Positions 1 through 7,799 of a DNA stretch of 64,000 nt are shown here, piece after piece. The DNA is taken from the NCBI GenBank assembly GCA_029906195.1, contig JARWSJ010000004.1, forward strand, positions 186,001 through 250,000, given 5' to 3'. Below the pieces are notes generated by a model, which saw nothing but the letters and a program-made list of their open reading frames with translations, ran no database searches and was not told the origin of the DNA. Numbering within the stretch: the stretch's first letter is position 1; each line of letters begins with the position of its first letter. Both the position numbers and the translations under genes were made by a program. The DNA is from Chitinophagaceae bacterium 26-R-25 (GTDB lineage Bacteria; Bacteroidota; Bacteroidia; Chitinophagales; Chitinophagaceae).

Positions 1-201
1 CAGGAAGCTGGTGGCGTTACCATGAGCGAACCATTCATCGTTGGTGAAACAATAAAAATTATTGAAGGACCTTTCAATGATTTCAACGGTATCATCGAGG
101 AAGTTAACGACGAAAAGAAGAAGTTGAAAGTTACCGTGAAAATCTTTGGTCGTTCGACTCCTGTTGAATTAAACTATATGCAAGTTGAAAAGCTAGGATA
201 G
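1..201 (+). CDS. nusG: NusG transcription factor, C-terminal part (cut by window edge)
   Basis: The first 66 codons in frame 1 form the end of a protein with a KOW domain: a [16 protein letters not shown] stretch followed by a charged beta-hairpin and a [11 protein letters not shown] ending. This is the classical C-terminal domain of NusG, which binds RNA polymerase through its missing N-terminal domain and contacts Rho or ribosomal protein S10 through this one. The placement a few kb before rplK-rplA-rplJ-rplL supports the call, because nusG normally sits directly upstream of rplK. Only the end is visible, so length and start cannot be judged. Confidence 0.93.
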   Translation, partial: QEAGGVTMSEPFIVGETIKIIEGPFNDFNGIIEEVNDEKKKLKVTVKIFGRSTPVELNYMQVEKLG

Positions 202-223
202 TCTTAGTTTTCAAAATATTGTG

Positions 224-252
224 AAAACCGCTCAATTTGAGCGGTTTTTTTA
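224..252 (+). terminator. Rho-independent terminator of nusG
   Basis: A perfect hairpin (AAAACCGCTCAA paired with TTGAGCGGTTTT) is followed by a run of T, 22 bases after the nusG stop. It separates nusG from downstream genes, so nusG and rplK are unlikely to share a transcript here. Confidence 0.92.
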
Positions 253-341
253 TGTCTATTATTTTTTTGAAAAATCATTCTATATCTTGTTGTCAAAATA
301 CCCTTTTCCTGTAATTTGTACCTTAATCTAATTACCAAAAC

Positions 342-1556
342 ATGCAACAAGCATTGAGAAGACTAATATATTTCGAGAATCCCACCCGGTATCAGTGGTT
401 CATCTACTTTGGGTTCTTCGCTTTGTTGCACATCCCCGCTGTTTTACATCACGAAGGGGTAAATGCTTACTTGCTATATGCAAATTCTTTATTAAAAGGT
501 CACATTTCACTTCAGGCAGATAACTACGATTATCTGGATATGATATTTTATAACGGAAAACATTACTTGCCCTATCCTCCGTTTCCTTCACTTGTGCTTT
601 TACCCTTTGCTGCCATATTGGGCCCTAATGTAAATACCATACTTATTGCGCTTATTTGTAGTTGCGCGAATCTGTATTTGCTTTACAAAGTGTTTCTAAA
701 GCTTGAGATTAGCAAGCCCATCAAATCATTGTTAATTCCTGCATTTTTTTTCGGCACCGGATATTGGTATGTGTTAGTAACGAGTCATCACGTTTATCAG
801 TTTGCCCATATAATAGCTACCTCATTAATTCTCCTTAGCATCAATGAAATATTGGGTAAGCAGAGGTGGTGGCTTGTTGGAATATTTATAGGCTGCAGTT
901 TTCTTACGCGTCAGTTTACATTATTCTACGGAGTGTTCGCCTTAGGCTACCTCTACTATATCAGCAAGGATAAGTTAGACAGTGCCTTTTATAAAAAAGT
1001 TATCAGTCTGTGTGTGTCTATAGGTGTGTTTGTGGGATTATATCTTGTTTATAACTATGTCAGGTTTGGACAGCCATTAAATGCCGGCTACAATTACATT
1101 GAGTACGCGGGAATATTAAAGGACCGCGTTGCGACGTATGGAGTATTCAGCCTAAGATACTTTTGGTTTAATTTCTATAGTTTGTTCCTCAAAGGTTTTA
1201 CGATTATTATTGACGGCCCCGACAGGTTAAAAATTGTGGATATAGATCTATGGGGTACATCGCTAACTGCTGCCAGCCCTTTTCTAATTGCAAGTGTAAA
1301 AGCAAACTGGCCAAAGAAATTATTATGGTTTAGCTGGATTACCATTCTAATAATGTTAACCGGCATTTTGTTCTATCACAATAACGGTTTCTCACAAGTG
1401 AACTGCATGCGATTCACTTTGGATTTTCTGCCATTACTGTTTATTCTTACCGCCCTGGGCGCAAATAGCATTCCCAGATGGCTACTTAGAATCATGGTGA
1501 TATATGCCTGTGTTCTTAATGTTGCTGCCTTCGTTATTCACTACATGGCGCAGTAA
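342..1556 (+). CDS. Polytopic membrane protein, possible GT-C type glycosyltransferase
   Basis: The 404-residue protein has about ten hydrophobic segments separated by short loops. Its first long loop (about residues 60-85) carries a YDYLDMIFYNGKHYLPYPP stretch of the kind seen in bacterial membrane glycosyltransferases of the dolichol-phosphate-mannose transferase type. I cannot see a clear DD or DxD donor-binding motif in the first loop, so the enzyme call is an inference from topology only. The ATG at 342 directly precedes a short amphipathic stretch and the first membrane segment. It stands alone between the nusG terminator and the LVIVD cluster, in a place where rplK would be expected. 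Confidence 0.6.
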   Translation: MQQALRRLIYFENPTRYQWFIYFGFFALLHIPAVLHHEGVNAYLLYANSLLKGHISLQADNYDYLDMIFYNGKHYLPYPPFPSLVLLPFAAILGPNVNTILIALICSCANLYLLYKVFLKLEISKPIKSLLIPAFFFGTGYWYVLVTSHHVYQFAHIIATSLILLSINEILGKQRWWLVGIFIGCSFLTRQFTLFYGVFALGYLYYISKDKLDSAFYKKVISLCVSIGVFVGLYLVYNYVRFGQPLNAGYNYIEYAGILKDRVATYGVFSLRYFWFNFYSLFLKGFTIIIDGPDRLKIVDIDLWGTSLTAASPFLIASVKANWPKKLLWFSWITILIMLTGILFYHNNGFSQVNCMRFTLDFLPLLFILTALGANSIPRWLLRIMVIYACVLNVAAFVIHYMAQ

Positions 1557-1884
1557 GAAACTACAAAATATTACAATTGTTAAATTTCCTTTAATTCAAA
1601 CCTCACCTTTCTTGTTGAGCAACGTTTTGTGTTGCCGTTATGTCAAAGCTGAAAAGTTGCGAACACCAGCTATTACGTTTAAGAAGGAAATGCCATAGCA
1701 GCGGGCCCTACGCTGAATACTACAGAACCGTCAACAAGGCTTCTCATAAGCAACTTCGTGTTTCAGATTATGTGTGATTGAATTACAGAAATGATCTGCA
1801 GAAAAATATGATCTGCGGAAGTGTCATTTTCATGCATTGACTTTTCCTCGCAGTGATATTTATACTTCAAACAAAACACCATTT
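1557..1884. other. Intergenic stretch without recognisable gene
   Basis: 328 bases. A 64-codon open frame overlaps the end of the preceding gene, but its residues show no signal or family resemblance. No hairpin with T-run and no TAnnTTTG element was found. There is a short direct repeat of GATCTGC at about 1793 and 1810. Confidence 0.5.
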
Positions 1885-2415
1885 ATGAAACGCTTAATGA
1901 TCCTCGTTTTGGCAGGCTTTGCAATTGCCGGAACAGCCTGCATGCCGGATAACGATGCGCCCACAGAAGGGCAGGCTTATGTGCCGGTTTACTACGCTAA
2001 ACAAAATATTCAAGAGATTTCGACAGAGTCCCCAAAGGCAACAATCGATCCTGGAAAAATTTACGCCTACGGAAACTACATCTTTCAAAATGACAAAAAC
2101 TCCGGCATTCATATCATTGATGTGAGTGACAAAAAGCATCCACGCAAAACTGCTTTTCTAAACATCCCTTTTAGCAATGAGCTTGCAGTAAAAGGACACT
2201 ACCTGTATGCAGACAATTACAAAGACATGGTTGTTTTCGATATCACTGATCCAGCGCTACCGGTAATGGCTAAGCGAATTGAAAATGTATTTACACCGGT
2301 TAATCAAAATTATCCACCTTACACCAACGTACAATTTGAATGCCCTGATCCCAACAAAGGCGTGGTTGTTGGCTGGAAATTGCAAACTGTTAAATCTCCT
2401 AAATGCAGACGGTAA
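1885..2415 (+). CDS. LVIVD-repeat lipoprotein, N-terminal module only
   Basis: I start at the ATG at 1885 and not at the upstream in-frame ATG (1837), because this gives a clean signal peptide (MKRLMILVLAGFAIAGTAC) with Cys19 as probable lipidated residue. The 176-residue product has beta-propeller-like repeats of the LVIVD type: KIYAYGNYIFQNDKNSGIHIIDVSD and LAVKGHYLYADNYKDMVVFDITD. In the family as I know it, proteins are about 400-430 residues and continue, after a GVVVGW stretch like the one near the end here, with a Ser/Gly linker and more repeats. Here the frame stops just after that point, and the missing half resembles the next gene. Confidence 0.75.
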   Translation: MKRLMILVLAGFAIAGTACMPDNDAPTEGQAYVPVYYAKQNIQEISTESPKATIDPGKIYAYGNYIFQNDKNSGIHIIDVSDKKHPRKTAFLNIPFSNELAVKGHYLYADNYKDMVVFDITDPALPVMAKRIENVFTPVNQNYPPYTNVQFECPDPNKGVVVGWKLQTVKSPKCRR

Positions 2416-2517
2416 AAAATACGCTTATGAAATGAGCATGTCAGCTATTTTCTCAGATTAAGGCGTAACTATTTTCATGCGAATTCCATCTGACCAAAAT
2501 AAAATAAAAATAAACAG

Positions 2518-3282
2518 ATGAAAAGAAATTTTACACTCATCATACTTAGTTGCTTGCTGATGCAATGCACTAAATCCAGTACATCTACTACGTCTTCCAC
2601 ATCTTCTTCAACACTGAACTCCTCTACTGGCGGAAAAGGTGGCTCTACCGCTCGGTTCGCTATTGCAGGAAACTATTTGTATTCAGTAGACGAAACATCT
2701 TTAAAGGCTTTTGATATTTCTGATCCCATACATCCGGTTTTGAAGAACACTGTGTCAATTGGATTCGATATCGAGACTATTTTTCCATTCAATGATAAAT
2801 TATTCATTGGCTCCAGTACAGCGGTATACATTTATTCAATTCAAGATCCGTCAAAGCCAGCGGTATTGGGCACGGCATTATCGCCCACTGTAATGCGACG
2901 TTGCGATCCTGTGGTGGCAAAGGATACCGTGGCGTTTGCGACTCTCCGGGCCAGCGCACCTTGCGGCGGCACCCGAAGTATTTTAGCGGTATACGACATA
3001 AAAGAAATTACCAATCCGGTGGAGAAAGGCTCGCTTACACTCCAGGAGCCCTATGGCCTTGGTTATGACGACGATGTATTGTATGTATGTGATAAAGTGT
3101 TGGGTCTGCTGGTTATTGATATCAAAAATCCTTACAATCCGGCAGTGATAAAGACAATTACCGAGGCAGTTTATTCCGATGTAATTCCTTACAATCATAT
3201 GCTCATTTGCTGGACCAATGCGGGCATCAAGCTTTACGATATTTCAGATAACCGAAATCCAGTTTTCCTAGCCAACATTTAA
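2518..3282 (+). CDS. LVIVD-repeat lipoprotein, C-terminal module with its own signal peptide
   Basis: The 254-residue protein starts with a hydrophobic signal (MKRNFTLIILSCLLMQC, Cys17 as candidate lipidation site), then a Ser/Thr-rich linker (about residues 18-42) with GGKGGSTARFAIAGNYLYSVD. This is the motif that in full-length LVIVD proteins follows the linker in the middle of the chain. Four or five propeller-like repeats follow (LKAFDISDPIHP, VYIYSIQDPSKP, LAVYDIKEITNP, LLVIDIKNPYNP, IKLYDISDNRNP). It lies 102 bases after the gene for the N-terminal module and 5 bases before the next gene, so the three are probably one operon. Molecular function is unknown; a surface role is inferred. 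Confidence 0.75.
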   Translation: MKRNFTLIILSCLLMQCTKSSTSTTSSTSSSTLNSSTGGKGGSTARFAIAGNYLYSVDETSLKAFDISDPIHPVLKNTVSIGFDIETIFPFNDKLFIGSSTAVYIYSIQDPSKPAVLGTALSPTVMRRCDPVVAKDTVAFATLRASAPCGGTRSILAVYDIKEITNPVEKGSLTLQEPYGLGYDDDVLYVCDKVLGLLVIDIKNPYNPAVIKTITEAVYSDVIPYNHMLICWTNAGIKLYDISDNRNPVFLANI

Positions 3283-3287
3283 CCGCA

Positions 3288-3971
3288 ATGAAAAACAAAG
3301 CCATTTGTGTGCTGTTATGCCTTGTCGCAGCAGTGCAAGTTTTTGCGCAATCGAAGTACGATGAGAAAGGGGACCTGAGTGTTCGCTGGAATTTCCCGGG
3401 AATGATTGACCCCTTTAATTCCAATCTTACGATGGGTGCAGAGTATAGATTTTTGCCGCACTGGTCCTTTGTAGCAGATGCGGGCTGGATATTTGCGTCA
3501 CTGAGTGAAGGGGAAAAAGTATCCGGTTACCTTATCAGACCGGCAGTAAAATATTATCCATCGTTACGTCACCTTTTTTTCTTTGAGGCCCAGCTCCATT
3601 ACAAATACATTCAAAAAAAAGGAGCAACCTGGGTACCACATGAAGTTCTAAACGACATCCCGACTTATGAGAAGTATGAAAATGTCAGAATCTATGCAAG
3701 ATCTTATAGTTTGAACTTACTTTGCGGCACACAGTTGCCTTTGCGAAAACCAGGCGGAGCGAAATGGGACCGTCTGAACCGGTGGAAATTTGAATACTAT
3801 TGGGGCGTGGGCTTTCACTACTATGAGGAAACAAAACCTCCAGATATTGCAGGAACAGATGATTTTCTTCCTTTTCCCGGACTATCACAATTTGCTGTAA
3901 CTCCACAATTGGGTATTACCCTGGTTTACAGGCTGGTAGATAAAAGCAAGACTAAAAAGACGCTACCTTAA
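3288..3971 (+). CDS. DUF3575-like outer-membrane beta-barrel protein
   Basis: The 227-residue protein has a signal peptide (cleavage expected after QVFAQ, residue 21) and then alternating strands typical of small outer-membrane barrels: LSVRWNFPGMIDPFNSNLTMGAEYRF, WSFVADAGWIF, YLIRPAVKYYPS, FFFEAQLHYKYI, FEYYWGVGFHYY, FAVTPQLGITLVYRL. This resembles the DUF3575 barrel family of Bacteroidota. It starts 5 bases after the second LVIVD gene, so it is probably translated from the same transcript and may be an envelope partner of those lipoproteins. The Lys-rich tail (KSKTKKTLP) after the last strand is a little unusual. Confidence 0.7.
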   Translation: MKNKAICVLLCLVAAVQVFAQSKYDEKGDLSVRWNFPGMIDPFNSNLTMGAEYRFLPHWSFVADAGWIFASLSEGEKVSGYLIRPAVKYYPSLRHLFFFEAQLHYKYIQKKGATWVPHEVLNDIPTYEKYENVRIYARSYSLNLLCGTQLPLRKPGGAKWDRLNRWKFEYYWGVGFHYYEETKPPDIAGTDDFLPFPGLSQFAVTPQLGITLVYRLVDKSKTKKTLP

Positions 3972-4091
3972 ATAAGTAATATGTTTTATGTCAATGGTTT
4001 AGACATGGGTTATTGGCTGATGTATTACCTTTACATTCGTCTGGAAACCAGCATTATCAATTGTTTCAAAGAAAATAGGCAGTAAAAAATG

Positions 4092-4121
4092 TTTATTTAT
4101 TGAGAAATTTAATTACTTTTG
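4092..4121 (+). promoter_or_regulatory. Promoter of the rplK operon (Bacteroidota -33/-7 type)
   Basis: TACTTTTG at 4114-4121 matches the TAnnTTTG -7 element. A TTT at 4092-4094 lies 19 bases upstream, at the -33 position. The transcript would begin near 4128 and carry an untranslated leader of about 80 bases. Confidence 0.7.
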
Positions 4122-4163
4122 CATCCCCAAAATAAAGTTCTTTCGATACGAATGGCTTTGGGA

Positions 4164-4182
4164 GTGCTGCTTTAAGCAGTAC
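4164..4182 (+). promoter_or_regulatory. Leader hairpin upstream of rplK
   Basis: GTGCTGC pairs with GCAGTAC (one G-U pair) across a TTTAA loop, about 25 bases before the rplK start. In other bacteria the rplK-rplA message is controlled by L1 binding to its leader. Whether this hairpin is an L1 site is an inference. Confidence 0.4.
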
Positions 4183-4206
4183 GTTATCACCAAAAAATAT
4201 TTTAAC

Positions 4207-4650
4207 ATGGCAAAAGAAATCTCAGGTTTCGTAAAGTTGCAGTGCAAAGGCGGTCAAGCCAATCCTGCACCTCCAATTGGTCCAGCTCTGGGTTCTAAGG
4301 GCGTTAACATCATGGAGTTCTGTAAGCAATTCAATGCTAGAACTCAGGATAAAATGGGTAAAGTTCTACCTGTATTAATCACTGTTTATTCTGATAAGTC
4401 ATTTGACTTTGTAATTAAAACTCCTCCGGCTGCGGTTCAGTTGATGGAAGCTGCGAAAATTAAAAGCGGCTCCAAAGAGCCTAACCGTAACAAGGTTGGT
4501 AAAGTAACCTGGTCTCAGGTGGAAGAAATTGCAAAAGACAAAATGCCTGACCTCAATGCTTTCACGCTTAACAGCGCTATGAGCATGGTTGCCGGTACGG
4601 CTCGCAGCATGGGCTTGACTGTAGAAGGTAAAGCTCCATGGGAAAACTAA
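4207..4650 (+). CDS. rplK: 50S ribosomal protein L11
   Basis: The 147-residue protein matches L11 over its whole length. The N-terminal domain has [20 protein letters not shown] with the conserved PPIGPALG loop, and the C-terminal RNA-binding domain has the [19 protein letters not shown] segment and an AGTARSMGL helix near the end. L11 binds 23S rRNA at the GTPase-associated centre and contacts the L10/L12 stalk. It is the first gene of rplK-rplA-rplJ-rplL and has its own promoter, because nusG is terminated nearly 4 kb upstream. Confidence 0.98.
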   Translation: MAKEISGFVKLQCKGGQANPAPPIGPALGSKGVNIMEFCKQFNARTQDKMGKVLPVLITVYSDKSFDFVIKTPPAAVQLMEAAKIKSGSKEPNRNKVGKVTWSQVEEIAKDKMPDLNAFTLNSAMSMVAGTARSMGLTVEGKAPWEN

Positions 4651-4676
4651 TTCTGAAACCGTAAAAAAATTGAGCT

Positions 4677-5369
4677 ATGGCTATCAGTAAAAAAAGAAAA
4701 GTAGCAAATACTAAAGTTGACAAAAACAAGATATATTCTTTAAAGGACGCTTCTGCTTTGGTGAAAGAAATTAACACTACAAAGTTTGATGCTTCTGTTG
4801 ACGTTCACATCCGTCTGGGTGTTGATCCAAAAAAAGCTGACCAGGCTGTGCGTGGTACGGTAACGTTGCCACATGGTACTGGTAAAACTAAACGTGTACT
4901 TGTACTTTGCACGCCAGATAAAGAAAACGATGCAAAAGGTGCTGGTGCGGACTTCGTAGGTCTGGATGAATTTATCCAAAAAATTGAAGGCGGTTGGACT
5001 GATATCGATGTAATCATCGCTACTCCATCTGTAATGCCTAAAATTGGTAAACTGGGTAAAGTATTGGGACCTCGTAACTTGATGCCAAACCCTAAAACAG
5101 GTACTGTTACAAATGATGTAGCTGCCGCAGTTAACGAAGTAAAAGGCGGTAAAATCGCTTTCAAAGTTGATAAAGCAGGTATCGTACACGCTTCTATCGG
5201 CCGTGTAAGTTTTGGTGCTGACAAAATCGCAGAAAACAGCCAGGAATTAATCAATGCGCTTATCAAATTGAAACCAGCTACCGCTAAAGGTATTTACCTG
5301 AGAGGTGTTAGCATGGCAAGTTCAATGAGCCCTGGTATTACAGTAGACACCAAAACTTTTATTCACTAA
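4677..5369 (+). CDS. rplA: 50S ribosomal protein L1
   Basis: The 230-residue protein has the L1 signatures: [20 protein letters not shown] near the N-terminus, then [16 protein letters not shown] and the [20 protein letters not shown] segment, ending in [10 protein letters not shown]1 binds the mobile L1 stalk of 23S rRNA and, in other bacteria, represses translation of its own operon. It begins 26 bases after rplK, so the two are almost certainly cotranscribed. Length is normal. Confidence 0.98.
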   Translation: MAISKKRKVANTKVDKNKIYSLKDASALVKEINTTKFDASVDVHIRLGVDPKKADQAVRGTVTLPHGTGKTKRVLVLCTPDKENDAKGAGADFVGLDEFIQKIEGGWTDIDVIIATPSVMPKIGKLGKVLGPRNLMPNPKTGTVTNDVAAAVNEVKGGKIAFKVDKAGIVHASIGRVSFGADKIAENSQELINALIKLKPATAKGIYLRGVSMASSMSPGITVDTKTFIH

Positions 5370-5417
5370 TTAGTTAATACTGTTGCCGCGTAAGCGTTTA
5401 CAGATAAAAAAAGCGTC

Positions 5418-5942
5418 ATGAATAAAGATCAAAAAAATGAAGTGATTGAACTGCTGAAAGGTAAGTTCGCTCAATATAATAATTTCTATATCGCCGATAC
5501 AGAAAGCTTGACTGTAGAACAAGTTAGCAAACTGCGTCGTCACTGCTTTAACAAGCAAGTGGAAATGAAAGTGGCTAAAAACACTTTGATTAAAAAAGCA
5601 TTGGAATCTATCGATGCTGAAAAATACACAGGTATTTATGAGTCTCTGCACAATGTAACTGCATTGTTGTTCAGCGAAAGTCCTAAAGAACCAGCTTTAA
5701 TCATTTCTTCTTTCCGTAAAGAAACAAATGGTGAAAGGCCAATTTTGAAAGCTGCTTTCATCAATGGTGACCTGTTTGTAGGTGACAACCAATTGAAAGC
5801 GCTTACTCAAATCAAAACCAAAAACGAGCTTATCGGCGACGTTATTGGATTGTTGCAATCTCCTGCAAAACGCGTTATTTCTGCATTGCTTAACAAAGCT
5901 GAGAAAGAAGGTGCTCCTGCAGAAGCTGCTGCAGCTGAGTAA
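5418..5942 (+). CDS. rplJ: 50S ribosomal protein L10
   Basis: The 174-residue protein has the L10 fold: the N-terminal KNEVIELLKGKFAQYNNFYIADTESLTVEQVSKLRR, the NTLIKKAL helix, and a C-terminal helical region rich in Ala/Glu that binds L7/L12 dimers. It forms the base of the ribosomal stalk. It lies 48 bases after rplA. That spacer is too short to contain the long L10 leader known from some other phyla. Its stop codon is followed immediately by an intergenic word-repeat element. Confidence 0.97.
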   Translation: MNKDQKNEVIELLKGKFAQYNNFYIADTESLTVEQVSKLRRHCFNKQVEMKVAKNTLIKKALESIDAEKYTGIYESLHNVTALLFSESPKEPALIISSFRKETNGERPILKAAFINGDLFVGDNQLKALTQIKTKNELIGDVIGLLQSPAKRVISALLNKAEKEGAPAEAAAAE

Positions 5943-6075
5943 TTTGAGAATATGCAAATTTGAGAATTTGAAAATGGGGTTGACCACTAATCAGTTTTCA
6001 AGCATATAAACCGAATAGTTCTGAAGTTTGAAGAGGCGGAATTTTTAAGTTCTCAAATCTTCAAATCTTCAAATT
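5943..6075. repeat. Inverted word-repeat element inside the ribosomal operon (TTTGAGAATTTG words)
   Basis: The left arm (5943-5976) is made of TTTGAGAAT/TTTGAAAAT words and starts at the base after the rplJ stop. The right arm (6043-6075) is the reverse-complement type (TTCTCAAATCTTCAAATC). About 65 bases lie between them. The same words appear without a partner at 39844-39877. Confidence 0.7.
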
Positions 6076-6100
6076 AGATAAAACAAATTTTTTTAAACTC

Positions 6101-6127
6101 TCCGCCGGAGGTATCGATGAAGGCGGA
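6101..6127 (+). promoter_or_regulatory. Hairpin just upstream of rplL
   Basis: TCCGCC (6101-6106) pairs with GGCGGA (6122-6127), 15 bases before the rplL start. It is GC-rich in a very AT-rich spacer. It may influence rplL initiation or stability of the 5' end after processing in the upstream repeat. This role is an inference. Confidence 0.35.
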
Positions 6128-6142
6128 AAAAATTTAACAATC

Positions 6143-6511
6143 ATGGCAGACGTAAAAGCATTAGCTGAACAATTAGTAGGCTTAACAGTAAAAGAAGTTC
6201 AAGAATTAGCAGACGTACTTAAAGCTGAGTACGGTATCGAACCAGCTGCTGCTGCAGTTGTAGTTAGCAGCGAAGCAGGTCCTGCTGCTGTTGAAGAAAA
6301 AACTGCTTTCAACGTAGTTTTGAAAAACGGTGGTGCTTCTAAATTGAACGTAGTTAAAATCGTTAAAGATTTGACTGGTTTGGGATTGAAAGAAGCTAAA
6401 GAATTAGTTGACGGTGCACCTAAAAATGTAAAAGAAGGTGTTTCTAAAGCTGAAGCTGAAGACATCGCAGCTAAATTGAAAGAAGCTGGCGCTGATGTTG
6501 AAATCGCTTAA
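6143..6511 (+). CDS. rplL: 50S ribosomal protein L7/L12
   Basis: The 122-residue protein has the L7/L12 layout: an N-terminal dimerisation helix pair ([20 protein letters not shown]), an Ala-rich hinge, and the C-terminal factor-binding domain with [20 protein letters not shown] and the [17 protein letters not shown] helices. It is the flexible stalk protein that recruits translation GTPases. A 200-base spacer with a long inverted repeat separates it from rplJ, which is unusual for a gene pair normally in tight coupling. A strong terminator follows, and rpoB is not downstream. Confidence 0.97.
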   Translation: MADVKALAEQLVGLTVKEVQELADVLKAEYGIEPAAAAVVVSSEAGPAAVEEKTAFNVVLKNGGASKLNVVKIVKDLTGLGLKEAKELVDGAPKNVKEGVSKAEAEDIAAKLKEAGADVEIA

Positions 6512-6534
6512 TTCTAAGAATTTCAATATAATAG

Positions 6535-6562
6535 AACCCTCCGAGTTTCGGAGGGTTTTTTA
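6535..6562 (+). terminator. Rho-independent terminator of the rplKAJL operon
   Basis: AACCCTCCGA pairs with TCGGAGGGTT and is followed by TTTTTATTT, 23 bases after the rplL stop. It closes the operon before any rpoB gene. Confidence 0.92.
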
Positions 6563-6620
6563 TTTGTTGGCACACACCCGCCCGGCTGAAGCCGTTCGGA
6601 CGGGGATGACGCTGATATTG

Positions 6621-6714
6621 ACTGAATAACTGATTAACTGAACAACTGAGTGTTCAAAGTCAACGATGGCTGACAAGCGTAAGCTTTCAGTTATTCAGTT
6701 AATCAGTTATTCAG
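6621..6714. repeat. Inverted word-repeat element (ACTGAATAACTGA words)
   Basis: The left arm (6621-6650) consists of ACTGAATA/ACTGATTA/ACTGAACA words. The right arm (6687-6714) is nearly its reverse complement, with about 36 bases between. It lies between convergent rplL and the ketosynthase-like gene. The same words recur at 24721-24820 and 62709-62753. A GC-rich CGGCTGAAGCCG palindrome sits just upstream at 6583-6594. Confidence 0.8.
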
Positions 6715-6734
6715 CTTGTGAATAATTCTAAACT

Positions 6735-7799
6735 CTATATTTTCTCCAGTAAATAAAATGCGTGTTCCTTCCCGTTGTATTGATTGTAGATAACTACATT
6801 TTTAAGGCTGGAAGAGGTTCCCTTTTTAAGGATCAGCGAAGGATGTATGGTTTGATGTTGCAGAATTTTTGCACCGGCCCAAAGTGCGAAACCTGCAGCA
6901 GTATCAAATTCCCCGCAAAGGTGTTTGAAGGCTAATTGATTTGTACTGGGCGAAAGCTGTTGTGAAATGGCATCTTCGAAGTGGCGTGTTTGACTATTGC
7001 CATTATAACTTAAAAACACGGTATCCACTTCGTCCAGCGTCAGATTGTGTTCTGCAAGAAAGCTCTTGAAAGTTGTTTTTATTAATGCTTCATCCACGTT
7101 ATACAACATGCGCAATCCGTTAAGTTTGGCAATTGCGTTCTCTGCACTTTTGTTTAAGGTGAAGAAGAAGGTTCCTTCTCCTGCGATTGTGCCTGTTGTA
7201 GGCGAGTTAAGTAAATCGATGTTTTTCATGGACTCGTTTTTCCAGTAGCCCATCTTTTTCTTCAGCTCGTAATGTTCGGCAGTCATTTCTTCGAAACATC
7301 CGATCAATGCGTTCTCAATTCGATTTTCTTCAAAAAGCATAATAGCATCCATCAAAGCGTTTTCCAGGGAAAAACCCCGGTGAACATAAGTCGAGTTGTA
7401 GCCATTTGCGTTGTGATGCAGTGCAATCAGGCCATTTAATGCGTTGTATGTGGATTGTATGAATGCCGTGGGATTAAGCGTGCCTTCATTGAAATCTACA
7501 ATGTCATGCAGAAATTTTTCGGTGTCGGTCATGCTGCCTTTTGCAGTGCCAGTAATGATTGCCTGTGGCTGCTCAAGCTTTGCATCTTTCAATGCCTCTA
7601 TAGCAGTCACCAAGCCAATCTTAATTATGCGTGTCATCCGGCGTAGCTGCATAATCGTAAAATACTTCTTGTAATCCGGTTCGTGATAATTGAGGATGTT
7701 TTGCTCAAATGCCTTTGTTTCTTCTGGCAAATTATTGTTGCTAAAAGTATCCTGCGCACAAATTGCACGGGCGGATGTTATGTAAACCGGATTAAACAT
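6735..7799 (-). CDS. Ketosynthase-like protein without catalytic residues (chain-length-factor-like partner)
   Basis: I start at the ATG at 7799, which overlaps the stop of the upstream ketosynthase by 8 bases; this is typical for translationally coupled KS/CLF pairs. The 354-residue protein has the thiolase-fold pattern (MRRMTRIIKIGLVTAIEAL, IITGTAKGSMTDTEKFLHDI, ALNGLIALHHNANGYN). The place of the active-site Cys reads STYVHRGFSLENAL, and the two catalytic His motifs are absent. Such inactive partners pair with an active KS in aryl polyene and flexirubin pathways. Its exact role, dimer partner or chain-length control, is inferred from the family. Confidence 0.8.
   Translation of the reverse strand: MFNPVYITSARAICAQDTFSNNNLPEETKAFEQNILNYHEPDYKKYFTIMQLRRMTRIIKIGLVTAIEALKDAKLEQPQAIITGTAKGSMTDTEKFLHDIVDFNEGTLNPTAFIQSTYNALNGLIALHHNANGYNSTYVHRGFSLENALMDAIMLFEENRIENALIGCFEEMTAEHYELKKKMGYWKNESMKNIDLLNSPTTGTIAGEGTFFFTLNKSAENAIAKLNGLRMLYNVDEALIKTTFKSFLAEHNLTLDEVDTVFLSYNGNSQTRHFEDAISQQLSPSTNQLAFKHLCGEFDTAAGFALWAGAKILQHQTIHPSLILKKGTSSSLKNVVIYNQYNGKEHAFYLLEKI

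Noticed and set aside
1504-1698. 64-codon frame after the first membrane protein
   Set aside because: It overlaps the preceding gene and has no start context, signal or recognisable composition.
2279-2461. Frameshift that would join the first LVIVD gene to the second
   Set aside because: The +1 frame continues only to 2461 with a sequence unlike the family and then stops, and the second gene has a good signal peptide. A simple one-base error does not restore a single frame, so I treat it as fission.
4740-5189. Open frame of 149 codons antisense to rplA
   Set aside because: It is a shadow of the L1 gene: residues show no signal or family likeness, and the plus-strand gene is certain.
6573-6612. 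Insertion sequence end or attachment site suggested by GC-rich palindromes
   Set aside because: The palindrome CGGCTGAAGCCG has no matching distant partner, no target duplication and no transposase nearby.
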